Source: Bacteroidota bacterium (GTDB lineage Bacteria; Bacteroidota; Ignavibacteria; Ignavibacteriales; Ignavibacteriaceae). Taken from it: 9,060 nucleotides of DNA. The notes under the pieces were generated by a model, which did no database searches, was not told the DNA's origin, and saw nothing but the letters and a program-made list of their open reading frames with translations. The translations under genes and the position numbers were made by a program. Within the stretch, counting starts at the first letter, position 1. Each line of letters starts with the position of its first letter. Below are positions 1-6,892 of this stretch, in pieces. The DNA is taken from NCBI GenBank assembly GCA_023433685.1, contig JAEYUD010000002.1, forward strand, positions 1 to 9,060. Reading direction: 5' to 3'.

Positions 1-704
1 ACATTAAACCCGCTGGTCATGCTGTCGAGGGTGACCGGGGTAACACCCGTTGCGAAAAAGCGATCAATAACCCCCTCTCCCATATAGATTTTGATCGTCT
101 CGTAAAACTTTCTGACCCATCCATTACGGGACACCACTTCCTTGAAATGATTTAAGTTAAAAGAAAACAGTTCATTCGTGAAATGGTCGTATTCGTCGAT
201 AAGGATATATATTTTCCCTTGCGGTACTGTTTGCGTGAACATCGAGATGAATTTCTTAAACATCTCAACATTTCCTTTTACCGCGAGAACTGAAGCTACA
301 TCCTCCTTCGAGAATAAGCGGTAAGCTATCGTGAAATCTTGAATCCCCCTCTCAATCTCCGCGTCAAAATTATGAATAATTTCCGCCTCTGTTTGAGTAT
401 TTATCCCGCTGAAATTGAATTTGAGTATATAATAACTGTTCCGAAGTGGTGTCGAATTGCCGGGTTTGCCTACATGGTACTCCCCAAACAGTTCCTCGAA
501 CCGGTCTTTGTGCTGAATACCATAGTAATGTTCAAGCATAGAGAGAAGAAGTGACTTACCAAATCTACGAGGACGAAGGAAGAAAAGATACTTGTCGTTA
601 AGTGACTCTAACTTCTCGATAAAATCCGTTTTATCCACATAGAACGCGTTATCTTCTATCAGGGATGCATAATTGGACGACTTGGAGGGAATTTTCTTCT
701 TCAT
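1..704 (-). CDS. AAA-ATPase-like / PD-(D/E)XK family protein, copy A, cut by the left window edge
   Basis: This is an open frame from the ATG at 702-704 to the left edge (234 full codons, no stop), so only the N-terminal part is visible. It begins MKKKIPS and carries the family's modified Walker A, RPRRFGKS (about residues 44-51), in which Arg replaces the usual first Gly. A Walker B segment, KIYILIDEYDHF, lies near residues 164-175, and the family signature FATGVTPVTLDSMTSGFN is at the cut end. It matches the N-terminus of the complete paralogue at 851-2563 with no net length difference. Identity is about 82% over residues 1-101, about 22% over 102-161 and about 84% over 162-234 (counted by hand). 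The family (AAA-ATPase_like, Pfam PF09820, usually fused to a C-terminal PD-(D/E)XK nuclease) has no settled function. The nuclease half should lie beyond the edge. It is 146 bases downstream of copy B in the same orientation. Confidence 0.9.
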   Translation of the reverse strand, partial: MKKKIPSKSSNYASLIEDNAFYVDKTDFIEKLESLNDKYLFFLRPRRFGKSLLLSMLEHYYGIQHKDRFEELFGEYHVGKPGNSTPLRNSYYILKFNFSGINTQTEAEIIHNFDAEIERGIQDFTIAYRLFSKEDVASVLAVKGNVEMFKKFISMFTQTVPQGKIYILIDEYDHFTNELFSFNLNHFKEVVSRNGWVRKFYETIKIYMGEGVIDRFFATGVTPVTLDSMTSGFN

Positions 705-747
705 CTGGGTTCTCGTAAAGTTTTTCTTTTCACAAACTCAATATAAG
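705..747 (-). promoter_or_regulatory. Leader and probable promoter of copy A
   Basis: The 27 bases next to the ATG match the leader of copy B with one mismatch. Further upstream, TATATTGA (738-745) sits 34 bases from the ATG, exactly where copy B has TATATTTA, and the sequence between differs. TATATTTA-like boxes resemble the -7 element TAnnTTTG of Bacteroidota promoters. I see no clear TTTG -33 element at the expected distance. Only a weak purine stretch (GAGAA) is available as a ribosome binding site. Promoter identity is inferred from conservation and position. Confidence 0.4.
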
Positions 748-850
748 TCTTTTCGTAGTGGAGTAAATTCGGTAGCAAACAATTTGATGCTTAGTGTTGC
801 TATTGAAAGGAGTTACGCGTGCCATAGGTTCTACGGCAGTGTTCAACAAT

Positions 851-2563
851 TCAGCACTCTGTTATCGTGTAACCGGCTTTCCCCACAAAAACTATGGCGA
901 ATGTTTTGCAATCCAATCCTTCTGCCGCGAGTTCAGCTTTGTATCTGGCAACCTGCTCAATGGCATTGGCTTTCTCCGTTTCGAGGTTCTCCTTGCTGCT
1001 CTTTTTCAGGTATTTCAGCTCAAGAAGAAAGTTGTCTTTCCCGGGGTTAAGTTTTGTAGGGATAAGTAAAAGATCTGCATATCCCGCGTTGTTCTCATGC
1101 TCGCTCTTTACGAAATAGGCGTTGTTACCCATCAGCAGAGTCATGAAGATCATCTTTATGTTCTTCTCACTGAACTTTTGAAGGTCACGATTTGAAATGT
1201 TCTTCAGGATGGAATGGACATACTCAACCAATTTGTTTATTTTCCCCGAGTCCGACATTTCTATCAGTGAATCCCGTAAGGGGATACTGTCAAATTGCAG
1301 TTTGTGCCTCGACTCAAACAAATATCTGAAATATTCCCAATACATCTGCTTGATCACATAATTTGGGATAACAAAGTCATAAAACTGAAATCTGTCTCCT
1401 TCTATTGTCAGCAAACCATTATAAAAGAGCAATGAAACTGCTTCAGTTTTTGTGTACGGAAGTTCAAAATTGTATTGAAGTGTCAATCTTTCAGAGATTT
1501 TTGAAGTTTCCAGCACCTCCTGAATTATCTGGTCTGAAACCTCCGGAGGTAGCGGCGCGAGTATGTTGGATATCTTTTTGTAATCCGATGTCACATTGTG
1601 ATCTGCCATTTCATCAGGATATTCATACCTCCTTGAAAATTGCGCGAGGAATGTGATAACCATCTGGGGATTATATAATTTCTGATCGGCGTTTTTAGAA
1701 AATTTGCTGCCATTGTACCACGAACGCATATCAGTGACAACTGTATCGATATCAAATTTCCCCTCTTCATATATAGTGTTTTCAATCATACACCGGAGTT
1801 CAGATTCCGTAAATCCTGCCATTTCATGGAACTTATAATCGAGGGTAATGTTTTGCGCTACATTAAACCCGCTGGTCATGCTGTCGAGGGTGACCGGGGT
1901 AACACCCGTTGCGAAGAAGCGATCTATCAGGCCTTCGCCCATCAATTGTTTGATCACCTCATAAAATTTGCGTACCCAGCCGTTTCTTGAAACGATTTCC
2001 TTGAAATGTAAAGTATTGAACGCGAAAAATTCATTCGTGAAATGATCATACTCATCGATAAACAGGTAGATCTTTCCGGGCATTTTATATTTTCTCAGAA
2101 GGTCAGCGAACACTCTCAGAAGTTCACTCCCGCCCGCGATACCCAAAGCTGTTTCGACCTCAGTCACGTCACCAATATCGTACCTGTAAAAAAATCCTTT
2201 CAGAGCTGTTCTGACCTCAACATCAAACTTCTCTCTAATTTGGGACTCAACATCCGTGGGGATACCACTAAAATTGAATGACAGCGTGTAATAACTGTTC
2301 CGAAGTGGTGTCGAATTGCCGGGTTTGCCAATATGGTACTCACCGAATAACTCCTCAAAACGGTTTTTGTGCTGAATACCGTAATAATGCTCGAGCATAG
2401 AGAGAAGAAGCGACTTCCCAAACCGTCGGGGACGAAGGAAGACGAGATTCTTAAAGTTCAATTCCTCTAACTTGATGATAAATTGAGTTTTATCAACAAA
2501 ATACGCGTTCTCTGAAATTAGAGTTGCATAATTCGATGTTAAGGATGGAATTTTCTTCTTCAT
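851..2563 (-). CDS. AAA-ATPase-like protein with C-terminal PD-(D/E)XK nuclease domain, copy B (570 aa)
   Basis: This is a complete two-domain protein. The N-terminal ATPase (about residues 1-240) has a modified Walker A, RPRRFGKS (44-51, Arg44 in place of the usual Gly), Walker B IYLFIDEYD (165-173), and the family motif FATGVTPVTLD (217-227). A helical linker region follows. The C-terminal nuclease-like domain has GYAD (Asp497), then LLELK (Glu515, Lys517), then AIEQVARYK (about 534-542), the normal PD-(D/E)XK order of D, ExK and a downstream Gln/Tyr helix. This matches AAA-ATPase_like (PF09820) plus PDDEXK_9 (PF08011). Length is typical and all nuclease residues are present, so it looks intact. 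There is no signal peptide or membrane segment, so it is probably cytoplasmic. Family members are abundant and multi-copy in Bacteroidota and relatives; the role is unproven, and defence or a selfish element are both possible. The start is chosen because copy A shares MKKKIPS and the leader before it. Confidence 0.92.
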   Translation of the reverse strand: MKKKIPSLTSNYATLISENAYFVDKTQFIIKLEELNFKNLVFLRPRRFGKSLLLSMLEHYYGIQHKNRFEELFGEYHIGKPGNSTPLRNSYYTLSFNFSGIPTDVESQIREKFDVEVRTALKGFFYRYDIGDVTEVETALGIAGGSELLRVFADLLRKYKMPGKIYLFIDEYDHFTNEFFAFNTLHFKEIVSRNGWVRKFYEVIKQLMGEGLIDRFFATGVTPVTLDSMTSGFNVAQNITLDYKFHEMAGFTESELRCMIENTIYEEGKFDIDTVVTDMRSWYNGSKFSKNADQKLYNPQMVITFLAQFSRRYEYPDEMADHNVTSDYKKISNILAPLPPEVSDQIIQEVLETSKISERLTLQYNFELPYTKTEAVSLLFYNGLLTIEGDRFQFYDFVIPNYVIKQMYWEYFRYLFESRHKLQFDSIPLRDSLIEMSDSGKINKLVEYVHSILKNISNRDLQKFSEKNIKMIFMTLLMGNNAYFVKSEHENNAGYADLLLIPTKLNPGKDNFLLELKYLKKSSKENLETEKANAIEQVARYKAELAAEGLDCKTFAIVFVGKAGYTITEC

Positions 2564-2606
2564 CTGGATTCTCGTAAAGTTTTTCTTTTCAAGCTCTAAA
2601 TATAAG
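2564..2606 (-). promoter_or_regulatory. Leader and probable promoter of copy B
   Basis: The sequence next to the ATG is shared with copy A (27 bases, one mismatch). TATATTTA at 2597-2604 lies 34 bases upstream of the ATG and is preceded by CT, giving the 8-mer CTTATATT that also occurs before copy A and the restriction-modification gene. There is no convincing -33/-35 element and no strong Shine-Dalgarno. The promoter call rests on conservation between the paralogues. Confidence 0.4.
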
Positions 2607-2640
2607 GTATTTTAGTTTGGAGGGGAAAGTAACCGAGTAG

Positions 2641-2666
2641 CGAAGTCACAGAGTCACGAAGTCACA
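2641..2666. repeat. Short direct repeat, CGAAGTCACA twice
   Basis: The 10-mer CGAAGTCACA occurs at 2641-2650 and 2657-2666 (16-base period), with related GAGTCACGA units between. It continues into TCACAAACTAAC (2662-2673), and that 12-mer recurs at 3867-3878 just after the restriction-modification gene. This looks like low-complexity intergenic filler; no function is visible. Confidence 0.5.
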
Positions 2667-2671
2667 AACTA

Positions 2672-2803
2672 ACGAAATGGACTGCGGTAAGTTCCGCGTG
2701 GTACCTTTGGCACATCCTTTCGGAAAGTTACCAGGATCAGAAGATTAACAGCATTATTGTAGGAGTGATCCGTGATGCTCAAATCGGCAGATTTCTGTTT
2801 TTC
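2672..2803 (-). other. Possible remnant of a coding sequence or dispersed repeat (44 codons, no ATG)
   Basis: Between stops at 2804-2806 and 2669-2671 the minus strand reads 44 codons, including SITDHSYNNAVNLLILVTF followed by RKDVPKVPRGTYRSPFR. The composition is protein-like (a hydrophobic run, then a basic, Pro-rich tail), but there is no ATG and no ribosome binding site, only an internal TTG. I do not recognise the sequence. It could be a pseudogene end, a piece of an intergenic repeat family, or chance. Confidence 0.2.
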
Positions 2804-2864
2804 TTAAAACCCGTCGATAGCCCACAGAGTCAATCCGTTTTTGAGTGAAAATAAACACGAACAG

Positions 2865-3647
2865 TCAATCACATGGTGAGAATTGGATCAGTTCGTCGTT
2901 TGGGTCAAACTCAACTTGAAATCTGCCAACATTGGTTTTGACAATCATATAAGGTCCATGTAATCGAGCTTCAAAAACTTCAATATGAACTTTTTCAAAA
3001 TCGACATTTATTGCACTAGCGACAGCCAATCGAAGATCATGCAACCTCGCAAGCTTATAGTTTTTATTGTATTCTTTTGGAAGAGTGTTATCTTCGGCTG
3101 TGAGATCACGATAAATCTTTGCGGCGGCCAAAAAATAATAAATAATTTGAGCCAGGTCTTTAATTGAATCAAGATTTTGTACAATTGTTTCAAATAATCC
3201 CGATGCCCCGACTTCCGCTCTTTGAAAAGTTCGATATTTGTCAACTACTGTGAAATATTCTGATGTCAGGGAGAAGTCATAATCATTCTGAAACATTTTC
3301 TCGTACGGGACATCAGAGCATATAACAGTACCCATCAAAGAAGGGGGCGTAAATGGCGATTCGAATTCTAATTCAACCAGTTTCGATCTTAGATACTTCA
3401 ACCACTCTGAAAATTCCTCATCAGGTGCTTTTGCAGTATTTCCAAAATCTCTGCTTCCAATGATACAGTCTGAAAATGTGGAATAACACGAAATTTCGAC
3501 TACTAGATTCATGGTCATTGGTTCAAAACTAAAGATTAGATCGGAAAACTCATGATGTGATAATTCTGACTCAAACCAATAGTGTCGTCCTCTCGAAACA
3601 TTAAAAGACTTCATATGAGTTGTTTCAAATTGCACTTGGTAAATCAT
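2865..3647 (-). CDS. Hypothetical protein, 260 aa, unassigned
   Basis: I do not recognise this protein. It starts MIYQVQFETT at an ATG with a good Shine-Dalgarno (GAGGAA five bases upstream), which fixes the start. Residues 1-140 look mostly beta-rich with many aromatic residues. Residues 150-182 form a likely amphipathic helix pair (LFETIVQNLDSIKDLAQIIY, then YFLAAAKIYRDL). The C-terminal 60 residues again look beta-rich, with IEVFEARLHGPYMIVKTNVG. There is no signal peptide, no clear membrane segment and no catalytic motif I can name. It lies 246 bases downstream of the restriction-modification gene in the same direction. It has its own ribosome binding site and a possible promoter/operator at 3682-3702, so it may be a separate unit. 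Base composition appears more AT-rich than the restriction-modification gene. It may be an accessory defence or immunity-type protein, but only location suggests that. Confidence 0.8.
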   Translation of the reverse strand: MIYQVQFETTHMKSFNVSRGRHYWFESELSHHEFSDLIFSFEPMTMNLVVEISCYSTFSDCIIGSRDFGNTAKAPDEEFSEWLKYLRSKLVELEFESPFTPPSLMGTVICSDVPYEKMFQNDYDFSLTSEYFTVVDKYRTFQRAEVGASGLFETIVQNLDSIKDLAQIIYYFLAAAKIYRDLTAEDNTLPKEYNKNYKLARLHDLRLAVASAINVDFEKVHIEVFEARLHGPYMIVKTNVGRFQVEFDPNDELIQFSPCD

Positions 3648-3652
3648 ATAAT

Positions 3653-3658
3653 TTCCTC
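3653..3658 (-). promoter_or_regulatory. Ribosome binding site GAGGAA of the 260-aa gene
   Basis: GAGGAA on the minus strand ends five bases before the ATG at 3645-3647. It supports this start and shows the host uses Shine-Dalgarno signals for at least some genes. Confidence 0.7.
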
Positions 3659-3681
3659 AATTGTAATTATTCGGTCATGTA

Positions 3682-3702
3682 AACCTGTGAGCAGGTTGTC
3701 AA
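3682..3702 (-). promoter_or_regulatory. Inverted repeat next to a TTGACA box, possible operator/promoter
   Basis: AACCTG-TGAG-CAGGTT (3682-3697) is a perfect 6-base inverted repeat with a 4-base centre, about 35-50 bases before the start of the 260-aa gene. On the minus strand TTGACA (3697-3702) abuts it, so the repeat would fill a -35/-10 spacer. No good -10 box lies at the right distance, which weakens the promoter reading. A regulator-binding site or an RNA hairpin are alternatives. Confidence 0.3.
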
Positions 3703-3788
3703 ATTTGATTTCTCATCTTCCAAATAGTTAAAGATGCTGGATAATAATTTGTCGATTTTCTTTATGAAATTGTCTCCAGTAAAGTCAA

Positions 3789-3804
3789 GCCTATATCAAT
3801 AGGC
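3789..3804 (-). terminator. Small stem-loop, weak candidate terminator for the restriction-modification gene
   Basis: GCCTAT-ATCA-ATAGGC is a perfect 6-base stem with a 4-base loop, about 90 bases past the restriction-modification stop. On the minus strand it is followed by TTGACTTTACT, only a loose T-rich run. It is therefore not a textbook intrinsic terminator. Confidence 0.25.
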
Positions 3805-3893
3805 AATAAGCTAAGTCGCATCATTAACTAAAATTAATCATATGGGTTGTTCTTCATCTCGCTCACTCACAAACTAACTTAATCACTCCCCCC

Positions 3894-6623
3894 TTACCTC
3901 TTCTTCTTCACCTGGAACAAACTCCCCAAATACTTTTCGTAAAGTTCGAAGAGGTATTCCATTCGCTTGGTGTCATTTTGGAAGGGTTGCGGTCTGTAAG
4001 CGAGATCGACTGCCCTGTCTAATGACTGGTGGGCACCGACCAAAAGTGTTGGCATGGTTAACGGATCGTAAAGATCCGCAAGTGAACTACCCTGATATTC
4101 ATTCCGGACATCGAGAACCCGCTGTGCAGCACGCTCAACAGCAGCGACCTGTTCTTTTGTGGGATTTTCGGGCCATGGGTAATTGTTGTAAACTATATTT
4201 TTCGAGTATCGGTAATCACCCTTCAGTCTTCCACAAACCACTTGTACCCATGCCATGTGCATTTTTGACATCATTACTCCAAAATGGTAAAGCCCACCAT
4301 TTGGAAGAGCAAGGCAGGTATCTCCTGGGACTGACCTTTTGTCGAAAAATCCCATTGGAATGTACAACCGGTTTTCAGATGAGACTCTGGGAATGACGAT
4401 AAAGGAATTACCAAAATCTCTAATTTCTCCAAAAAGCGAAGGGGTTTTCGCCTTTTGGACGGTCATTTCCCGAACGCTACCAAGACGAAACTTCCTAACT
4501 TCATCCACCCTTTTTAGAACTTCAGGCATACCTTGGACATCTGTCGGGGAAGCATCCACAAGCCAGAGGCACCATCTTTTTATTCCATTTAAAAACTCGT
4601 AAGCAGATATAAGTGGATAGATAAACTTTTCGGCGGCGGGTTCTTTACGAATAAACTCATTTCGTTCCCCATCCGTGAGCAATAAGTGTCCACCATCCAA
4701 GGGCATATTCCCAAAACTCATCGCAGGGACATCACATATCGGTTTACCACGACCTTCTATCAATAAATCAGGCGCGTCAATAAGGTAGGGGTTTATATTT
4801 CTCGCCTTTACCTCATGCGCGTCACCTCGAATATCCTCGTACTCATATATCTTCTTATCCGTGGTATCGTAAGCCGCGAAACCAACGATCACGCAATAAA
4901 CGGCAGCGTTCCCTCTTGCCTCATTGCTCCATTTGAATGTGCGATGCGCGAAATGGATCTTGATGTCAAAATGGTTTCTCAGGTGTCCCCAGAGTATCGC
5001 TGTCTGCTCTCCCTGAACGATCGAATTCGTGGAGACGAACACGACTTTAATTCCTGTGCCTTTGATATATTCAGCCGCCTTCTGATACCAACCCGTGACA
5101 TAATCGAGTACGCCCGCCCCCGGGATTCCCTTAAACAGCCGTGTTATCTGCGCCCGTTGCTCAGCCTTCATAAGTTTTGAGCCTATGAACGGTGGATTTC
5201 CAAAAATGTAGCTCAATTCATCTTTGGCTACAACCTGTTCCCAGTCAGTCTCCAAAGCATCGGCATTGATGATGGTTGCCGACTTCTGAAGAGGCAGCCT
5301 GACATAGTAGCCTCCGAACTCTTCGCTGAGCCTGATGTTCATCTGGTGATCGATCAACCACATTGCGACTTCGGCAATTCGCGCCGGGAACTCTTCGATC
5401 TCAATTCCGTAGAACTGATTGAAACTGATCCTGCTAATACTTTCAAAATCGAAATGCTGCTGTAGTTCCCTGTGTATCTCACGAAGCACTTCAAGTTCCA
5501 GAAGCCGCATCTCCCTGTATGTGACCACAAGAAAATTACCACATCCGCACGCGGGATCGAAGAATGTCAATCTCCCTAATTTCTTGTGAAACTCGATCAA
5601 AAGGTTACGGTTAAGTTTTACCCTCTCAAATTCAGCCCAAAGCTCGTCGAGGAAGAGAGGTTTTATCACTTTCAGGATGTTCTTTTCACTGGTGTAATGG
5701 GCGCCAAGGTTCCTTCTTGCTTCCGGGTTCATCACGCTCTGGAACATCGATCCAAAAATGGATGGGGATATCTTCTGCCAGTCAAAGTAACAGCACTCAA
5801 GCAACGCCTTCCTCATTTTCTTGTCGAAACTGGCGACAGGCAGCACTTCGCTGAAAAGTCCTCCATTCACATAGGGGAACCCGGCGAGATCTTCGTCAAG
5901 ATTCTTGAATCTCTCCTCAACCGGTGTGTTAAGCACTTGGAAAAGTTGCTGTATCTTCGGGGCAAGATCGCTTCCATCCTCGTTCGTCCTGTTCTCAACA
6001 AAATCCTGGAATTGGCGGCGGTTGAAGATTGTGGTATCCTCAGAAAAGAGGATGTAGAGTATTCTGACAAGATATACTTCGAGAGCGTGACCCTTGTAAC
6101 CTATATCAAACAAACTGTCATGAAACTTCCCAAGCAGTTCGGCAGCTTGAATGTTCGCGGGGTCTTCAGGTTTGTAAACGGTCTTTTGATAACCGATAAG
6201 CCAGGCGAAGTGGTGGACATTATTAACGAGTTCGCGTAGTGTGAACTCTACTACAGTATCTTCCTCCAGATCGTGGAGACGGAAGTGTTGGAAATCTGAT
6301 ACCAGTATGAATTTAGGAAGTTCGGGTTCGGTGAGTCCGTAGGTATATCCCTTAGCCTGTTCGAATGCCGCGTTGAGGTCTTTTCCCCGGCTCTTCATCT
6401 CAATAAGGATCATCCCCTTCCAGAACAGATCGATGTAACCGGTTCTCTCCCCCGGCTTTACAACTTTATGTTCAAAAGTGGCAACCCTCTTCCTGCTGAT
6501 CCCGAACACTTCGAAAAAATCGGTAAGGAACGGCTTTGCGTCTGCCTCTTCATTTTCAGCCTTTGCCCACTCTTTCGAAAAATGGAAGGCTCTCTCCTTT
6601 ATCTCATTCCAACTAAGTGCCAT
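3894..6623 (-). CDS. MmeI-type (Type IIL/IIG) single-chain restriction-modification enzyme, 909 aa
   Basis: One protein should both cut DNA and protect it by N6-adenine methylation, using SAM and sharing one target-recognition region. The N-terminal nuclease motif is GYIDLF...LIEMK, with Asp65, nine residues, Glu75 and Lys77; this is the D-X9-ExK spacing of MmeI. A helical connector follows. The methyltransferase has GAHYTS (307-312, motif X-like), DPACGCGNF (356-364, SAM-binding motif I) and NPPF (476-479, catalytic motif IV, gamma order). The target-recognition region ends in MHMAWVQ...GRLKGDYRYSKNIVYNNYPWP (about 789-817). Length is close to MmeI's 919 residues and no motif is missing. The frame also allows a GTG at 6633-6635, but the ATG at 6621-6623 gives MALSWNEI, the usual family start. 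No separate methylase is needed or seen. A promoter-like box lies 42 bases upstream; the ribosome binding site is weak. Confidence 0.95.
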   Translation of the reverse strand: MALSWNEIKERAFHFSKEWAKAENEEADAKPFLTDFFEVFGISRKRVATFEHKVVKPGERTGYIDLFWKGMILIEMKSRGKDLNAAFEQAKGYTYGLTEPELPKFILVSDFQHFRLHDLEEDTVVEFTLRELVNNVHHFAWLIGYQKTVYKPEDPANIQAAELLGKFHDSLFDIGYKGHALEVYLVRILYILFSEDTTIFNRRQFQDFVENRTNEDGSDLAPKIQQLFQVLNTPVEERFKNLDEDLAGFPYVNGGLFSEVLPVASFDKKMRKALLECCYFDWQKISPSIFGSMFQSVMNPEARRNLGAHYTSEKNILKVIKPLFLDELWAEFERVKLNRNLLIEFHKKLGRLTFFDPACGCGNFLVVTYREMRLLELEVLREIHRELQQHFDFESISRISFNQFYGIEIEEFPARIAEVAMWLIDHQMNIRLSEEFGGYYVRLPLQKSATIINADALETDWEQVVAKDELSYIFGNPPFIGSKLMKAEQRAQITRLFKGIPGAGVLDYVTGWYQKAAEYIKGTGIKVVFVSTNSIVQGEQTAILWGHLRNHFDIKIHFAHRTFKWSNEARGNAAVYCVIVGFAAYDTTDKKIYEYEDIRGDAHEVKARNINPYLIDAPDLLIEGRGKPICDVPAMSFGNMPLDGGHLLLTDGERNEFIRKEPAAEKFIYPLISAYEFLNGIKRWCLWLVDASPTDVQGMPEVLKRVDEVRKFRLGSVREMTVQKAKTPSLFGEIRDFGNSFIVIPRVSSENRLYIPMGFFDKRSVPGDTCLALPNGGLYHFGVMMSKMHMAWVQVVCGRLKGDYRYSKNIVYNNYPWPENPTKEQVAAVERAAQRVLDVRNEYQGSSLADLYDPLTMPTLLVGAHQSLDRAVDLAYRPQPFQNDTKRMEYLFELYEKYLGSLFQVKKKR

Positions 6624-6793
6624 ACAATTTACCACACCCGGATATTACTTGACGATTAACCCCGTAAATATAAGAAGAATTTGGATATGTTTTGATCACA
6701 CCTTATTCCCTGTTTCCCGGCAACAGATCGTCCTCGTTATTTAATGGAAGGAACACTAAATTACTGGTCAAAATATTAACAGGTCTGGAAACC
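6624..6793. other. Divergent intergenic region between the restriction-modification gene and the RNA-ligase remnant
   Basis: With the remnant and the following 51 bases this forms a 320-base stretch without an intact gene (6624-6943). It should hold the leftward promoter of the restriction-modification gene and the former rightward promoter of the RNA-ligase gene. Apart from the TATATTTA box at 6665-6672 I see no clear operator, riboswitch or hairpin. The frame leading into the remnant on the plus strand has no family resemblance. Confidence 0.5.
6665..6674 (-). promoter_or_regulatory. TATATTTA box, candidate promoter element of the restriction-modification gene
   Basis: On the minus strand CTTATATTTA (6665-6674) lies 42 bases before the ATG. 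It resembles the TAnnTTTG -7 element and is the same box found before copy B of the ATPase/nuclease pair. No TTTG -33 element is visible at 19-21 bases further upstream. Confidence 0.35.
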
Positions 6794-6892
6794 ATGAGAA
6801 AACCAGCGACAATTCAAACAGTTTCAGATGTGCAGCCGGTTGAAGGGGCTGACAGGATAGAAGTGTCCTCGGTTCCCGGCTGGACGGAAGTC
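6794..6892 (+). pseudogene. N-terminal remnant of an RNA ligase gene (DRB0094-like family)
   Basis: From the ATG at 6794 the plus strand reads MRKPATIQTVSDVQPVEGA, then DRIEVSSVPGWTEV. This strongly resembles the start of DRB0094-type RNA ligases (MRKLAxIQxI...PIxGADxIExAxVxGW...), judged from memory of the family. Resemblance stops after about residue 31-33. The frame then runs on through unrelated sequence to a stop at 6959-6961, overlapping the 3' end of the lipoprotein gene on the other strand. The nucleotidyltransferase domain with the KxDG lysine is absent, so no ligase activity is possible. The start and upstream region remain, which suggests the gene was cut by a rearrangement that brought in the metal operon, rather than slowly decayed. 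It is the only plus-strand gene trace in the window. Confidence 0.65.

Larger units (their letters stand above)
1..747 (-). repeat. Diverged tandem repeat: copy A side of the paralogous pair (partner 1860-2606)
   Basis: Positions 1-747 align with 1860-2606 at a constant offset of 1,859 bases, so gene and leader keep the same length. Some tracts are identical, such as 1-56 with 1860-1915 and 430-470 with 2289-2329. The stretch around 221-401 (residues 102-161) is barely alignable at protein level. Patchy identity of this kind suggests tandem duplication followed by local gene conversion or selection for a variable segment. More copies may lie to the left. Confidence 0.8.
2607..2864. other. Intergenic region without a supported gene
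   Basis: Together with the copy B leader this makes a 301-base gene-free stretch. It holds short direct repeats (2641-2666), a 44-codon stop-to-stop frame on the minus strand without a good start (2672-2803), and no tRNA, terminator or insertion-sequence end that I can recognise. A weak AAAAC/GTTTT pairing around 2807-2842 is too poor to call a terminator of the gene at 2865-3647. Confidence 0.6.

Noticed and set aside
673..1050. 125-codon plus-strand frame
   Set aside because: It is antisense to the ends of copies A and B, the composition is not protein-like, and no ribosome binding site is visible.
2641..2673. CRISPR-like repeats
   Set aside because: Units are only 10 bases with a 16-base period, just two copies, and no cas genes.
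2804..2845. Possible intrinsic terminator after the 260-aa gene
   Set aside because: The pairing is only AAAAC with GTTTT around a long, poorly paired middle, with no GC-rich stem.
4022..5180. Several plus-strand frames of 87-124 codons
   Set aside because: They are shadows of the restriction-modification gene; none has a family motif or a ribosome binding site.
5586..6239. 217-codon open frame on the plus strand
   Set aside because: It is fully antisense to the MmeI-type gene, whose nuclease, connector and methyltransferase sequence is clear in the other strand. It has no recognisable domain.
6624..6635. GTG at 6633-6635 as start of the restriction-modification gene
   Set aside because: The ATG at 6621-6623 gives the typical MALSWNEI start of the MmeI family, and the extra four residues add nothing.
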